A stretch of 64,000 nucleotides of DNA from Protonemura montana (Eukaryota; Arthropoda; Insecta; Plecoptera; Nemouridae): contig OX387606.1 of NCBI GenBank assembly GCA_947568835.1, positions 13,020,001-13,084,000 of the forward strand, read 5' to 3'. The notes below the pieces were generated by a model that saw only the letters and a program-made list of their open reading frames with translations, was not told the DNA's origin and did no database searches. Position 1 is the first letter of the stretch; each line of letters starts with the position of its first letter. Shown here in pieces: positions 61,080-64,000 of this stretch. Both the position numbers and the translations under genes were made by a program.

Positions 61080-61330
61080 CTCTGCCTGATCTGTAAAAGC
61101 AGAGAGAATACATTAATTGCGCCAACTGAATGCTCAAAAGATCTATTGAATCTGACTTTTGAAGTTCAGAGTCGATGGACTAGATGCGCCTTCATAATGC
61201 GCTTTAGGTCCAGCAACTCTGACTTTGGCAGAGAAGCAGAGTCGTTGAATTAAATGCGCCATTGAAATCCATTTCTATCCAGAGATATTTTTTTTGGAAA
61301 TCCAGGGTGATTAGATAGAAATGCGCCGAC
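61080..61330. repeat. Interspersed direct and inverted CAGAGTCG...ATGCGCC repeats
   Basis: CAGAGTCGATGGACTAGATG followed by CGCC (near 61157-61184), CAGAGTCGTTGAATTAAATG followed by CGCC (61237-61260) and a weaker third copy ending AAATGCGCC (about 61304-61327) are direct repeats. An inverted copy, GCGCTTTAGGTCCAGCAACT, precedes the second. The core CAGAGTCGTTGAATT also occurs in parvin intron 3 (45141-45155). Confidence 0.6.
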
Positions 61331-61728
61331 GAGATTCCATCACTTAAGTAGATGCTATTTAAAAAAATTAAATATGTACTTCAAAGAAAAATAAGATGTA
61401 ATGGAAAACGTCAACTCGGCACCTAAAAATTAAACCATTTTGTTGATATTTTTCCCTATTACAATAGAGATTGACAGACAAGCTATAAAAATTTAAACAG
61501 ATCTCACTATTACAAGAAAAGCGTAAAAGAAAGGCGTTTTCATTGACGGAAAGTGTTTGCATTCCAGATTCACTCGCGTGGCACGTTTGTGTCTAAATAT
61601 TTGTGCTCGACCGAGTTCAACGAGTTCCCATATTACATTTTCATAAGAAGATCAAAAATTGAATACAGTATGAAATTTTCATTGGCTACGATTTGCCGAG
61701 GTTTTCGTCGGCAGTACAAGTCTCTGCA

Positions 61729-61759
<31 letters not shown>

Positions 61760-61760
61760 T
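61729..61760. repeat. GGCGTC hexamer microsatellite
   Basis: About five tandem GGCGTC units in GC-rich DNA. The surrounding Arg-rich frames on both strands are produced by this repeat and are not taken as genes. Confidence 0.85.
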
Positions 61761-64000
61761 GTTGGCGTCGTGGCCGGCAATGGTTCGCATGGCTAGCGTC
61801 GTTCGTGCCGTCCAGTTGGCCCTGGCAGGAACTTACCGCCGGCATCGGGCTCATTATTAAAGTCGTTTGTGAAGAGGAATCGAGTTGAATATTTAATCAG
61901 GTGTGATCGCCGACGGAGAAAACTGGACAGGTGGACGCCGCCATTTCCTCGCAACCACACGGAGCCCCATTCCCCCACTTTTACCCTCCCATCGTCCGAC
62001 GTCGACGCCGTTGTGGGCGTCGCGACGCCTTCGCCGAAAGTCCACCGCGGCTTAGACGAAAAATATATCGTACGTCTCGAGAGCACAAGAGCAGGATAAC
62101 TAATTGTGTTAATTATAATTCCTCGTTTATTATAAAAACGTGTTTTTTCACCGTTTTTTGCTCGTGGTTTTCGCATATTTAACTCGCAAAGCGTTGTATT
62201 GCATTTAAGCTTGCCCGTTAGTATTCCTCGTTCAATTTAAAATAAGAATCAACCTTTGAAAAACAGAACAGTTTTGGCGCAAGTTGTCTAAAACGGCAAT
62301 GCACAAGATTAATGCGTGGGTGGCATAAAAACCCTGTCGTTTAGAGTAAACGAGCCCACATTGCACGTTTTACTGAGGGTTTTCCGTTTTAATTTAAGAA
62401 AATATTGCTTAAAATTCATAAACGGAGAACCGGTATCGTATTTTCAGAAGAAGAACCACGAACGGCCGGTATCCACAAATCAGAGTTATACCATACATTT
62501 GAAAGTTAAGTTGTTATCACCAAGGTAACAACTCTTGAAAATCTGAAATCAACGTCTGAAATTGGCTGTTAATCTTTAAACTCGGAGGCTTACCTTAAAC
62601 TCACTTAACGGATCCGGCTGCAGATTCCTGCCTTTTAGCTCGTACGGGTGAAAGTTGCTTGAAGGCTGTATGTTCGCCATTTTTACTGGTGGCTATTTTT
62701 CTTGAAAATGCATGTAATTCCGCAATTTGTGAGCTCTTCAGAGGTTATGGCGGGGGGTTTCTTTGTTCCCCTAGCGTAACAAATGACTGCCCTTTCTTCA
62801 GCGCGACGCTGACCGATCCACCAGAGGGCAGCACCGCGTCCCAGCAGATGTTTCCACCTAGCTCAACGAAGCGGGTACAAAGCACGCGTAATGAAACTAA
62901 TCTAGACAACTTGAGGATTGTTTGGTGCAAATGAAGAGTAAAATTCCTCAGAATGCTTAAGATTTTAGTGCTGCTGGAAGTAGTGAGGAAATCTGCACTT
63001 TGGGACTAAGGTTTAAGTTCCTCTTGGATCTAGGGCCAGGAACCGTTATGACATTCATCCAAGTGAAACGTTGATGGATGAGCGTCTCATATCGAGAACT
63101 GGCGACTTTTGTTACTCACTAGCTACCTTTAAATTTGGTTTGTAATAAATCACAAATGTTCGTAAAATTGTGTTCTGAAACTGACGCAGATCTTGGCTTG
63201 GAGGTGTTCTTATCCGAAACTATGCATGACATCGGGGCTGAACATCCGAGTTAGTTCATCTGTTTGCTGAGAAAATTGTGGACAAATGCAGAAAGAGGGA
63301 AAAAAAATGAAAAAATAAAAATAATTTGGGTTATTTTGGTGGTCAAATTGAATCACTTTGCTCATATGCGAAGAAAATAAAAAATAACCTCAAATACGAC
63401 CGGCAGACGTTGTGCATGTTTCCAGATGATAATGTCCTAATTCCTAATTTACCGCGTAGCGAAGTACACAGTCCTGAATCTCCCTTCCCCTTCACCGGCT
63501 AGCGCTTGAGACAGGTTCAAATGAATAACAGCTCCCTGGCCTCGTTAAACATCCCCGTGGCGATAAACGTACCTAATTACAAAATCAATCTCTTCTCTTA
63601 AGTAATTATTTCACTGTCTGTGTACAAAGTCGCTGGGCGTACACGGGGTCGACACAGATTCGTATGCTGGAAATAGGTGTACGCAAGCTACTAAGTGGGA
63701 TACATTTCACTACTGTACAAATTGAGTCCACGACCGTTTTGCTGGGTAGATGCCGGAAAACCGCTAACTCAAGCTAGTTGAGAAAGATTACTTTGTGTAT
63801 GTTACTCGAGAGTCGAGGGCTTCGAACGAATAGTTACTCTACTTACCTATACAGAACGAGAGAGAGCGGGAGAATAAGAAAGCTATAGGTAAGAACATTT
63901 CTATTGCTCGCAGAAAAGCACAGGGAAAACGTCTTATTCAAGTAGAGACGCGTCTAACAAAATATAAAAGGCAATTGGGCTTCCTGAACAGTGTTTCAAC

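Larger units (their letters stand above)
50493..64000. other. Gene-poor, repeat-rich terminal region
   Basis: No coding exon could be supported. Open frames are short, lack family motifs, and several are by-products of repeats (the Arg-rich frame at 61.73 kb reads through GGCGTC units). The region is dominated by palindromes, terminal inverted repeats and tRNA-like B-box motifs, listed separately. From about 54.9 to 56.0 kb, 59.2 to 61.0 kb and 62.2 to 64.0 kb I see nothing specific. Confidence 0.5.

Noticed and set aside
61553-61888. Arg-rich open frames on both strands
   Set aside because: The RRRRR runs come from the GGCGTC microsatellite read in different frames; there is no domain and no splice support.

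Overview
This is animal genomic DNA, most likely from an arthropod. Its AT-rich, repeat-dusted background is interrupted by short GC-rich exons with ordinary GT-AG introns. The predicted Roundabout protein looks arthropod-like in its Ig region and cytoplasmic motifs. The species cannot be named from the sequence. There are no bacterial-type operons, and I found no rRNA genes, CRISPR arrays or intact viral genes.

Layout. 1-11433 has no recognisable exon and is probably intron or 5' flank of robo. 11434-21152 (+) carries nineteen exons of a Roundabout receptor, from Ig2 to the stop codon; the signal peptide and Ig1 are not in the window. 23924-25558 (-) is a GHITM/TMBIM5-like gene, head-to-head with GLMP at 25937-28328 (+). 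Their 378-bp shared promoter holds a CRE and three evenly spaced CACGTG boxes. 29884-33450 (-) is a sarcospan homologue with a long N-terminal tail. 33451-37722 is mostly gene-free. 38096-41076 (+) is an Aurora kinase behind a compact promoter. 42145-42861 (-) is an intronless TMEM70-family gene. 43346-43706 (+) is an acidic open exon that can splice in frame onto parvin (44307-48491, +). 49205-50492 (-) is a SWSAP1-like RAD51-related gene. 50493-64000 has no gene I can support.

The last region is the unusual part. It carries several palindromic or terminal-inverted-repeat elements, many with tRNA-like A-box/B-box modules. The clearest is a tandem array of foldback units at 52.6-54.9 kb with seven tRNA-like modules on both strands. 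Other small inverted-repeat elements lie in introns and intergenic DNA (22.9, 23.3, 27.2, 41.3, 45.6-46.9, 56.1, 57.4 and 58.1 kb).

The genes do not form a single pathway. Robo (axon guidance), sarcospan (dystrophin complex) and parvin (ILK-PINCH-parvin at integrins) all act at cell-surface or cytoskeletal contacts. GHITM and TMEM70 are mitochondrial, GLMP is lysosomal, and Aurora and SWSAP1 serve mitosis and recombination. All exon boundaries were placed by eye from splice sites, reading-frame continuity and family similarity; no alignment program was run.
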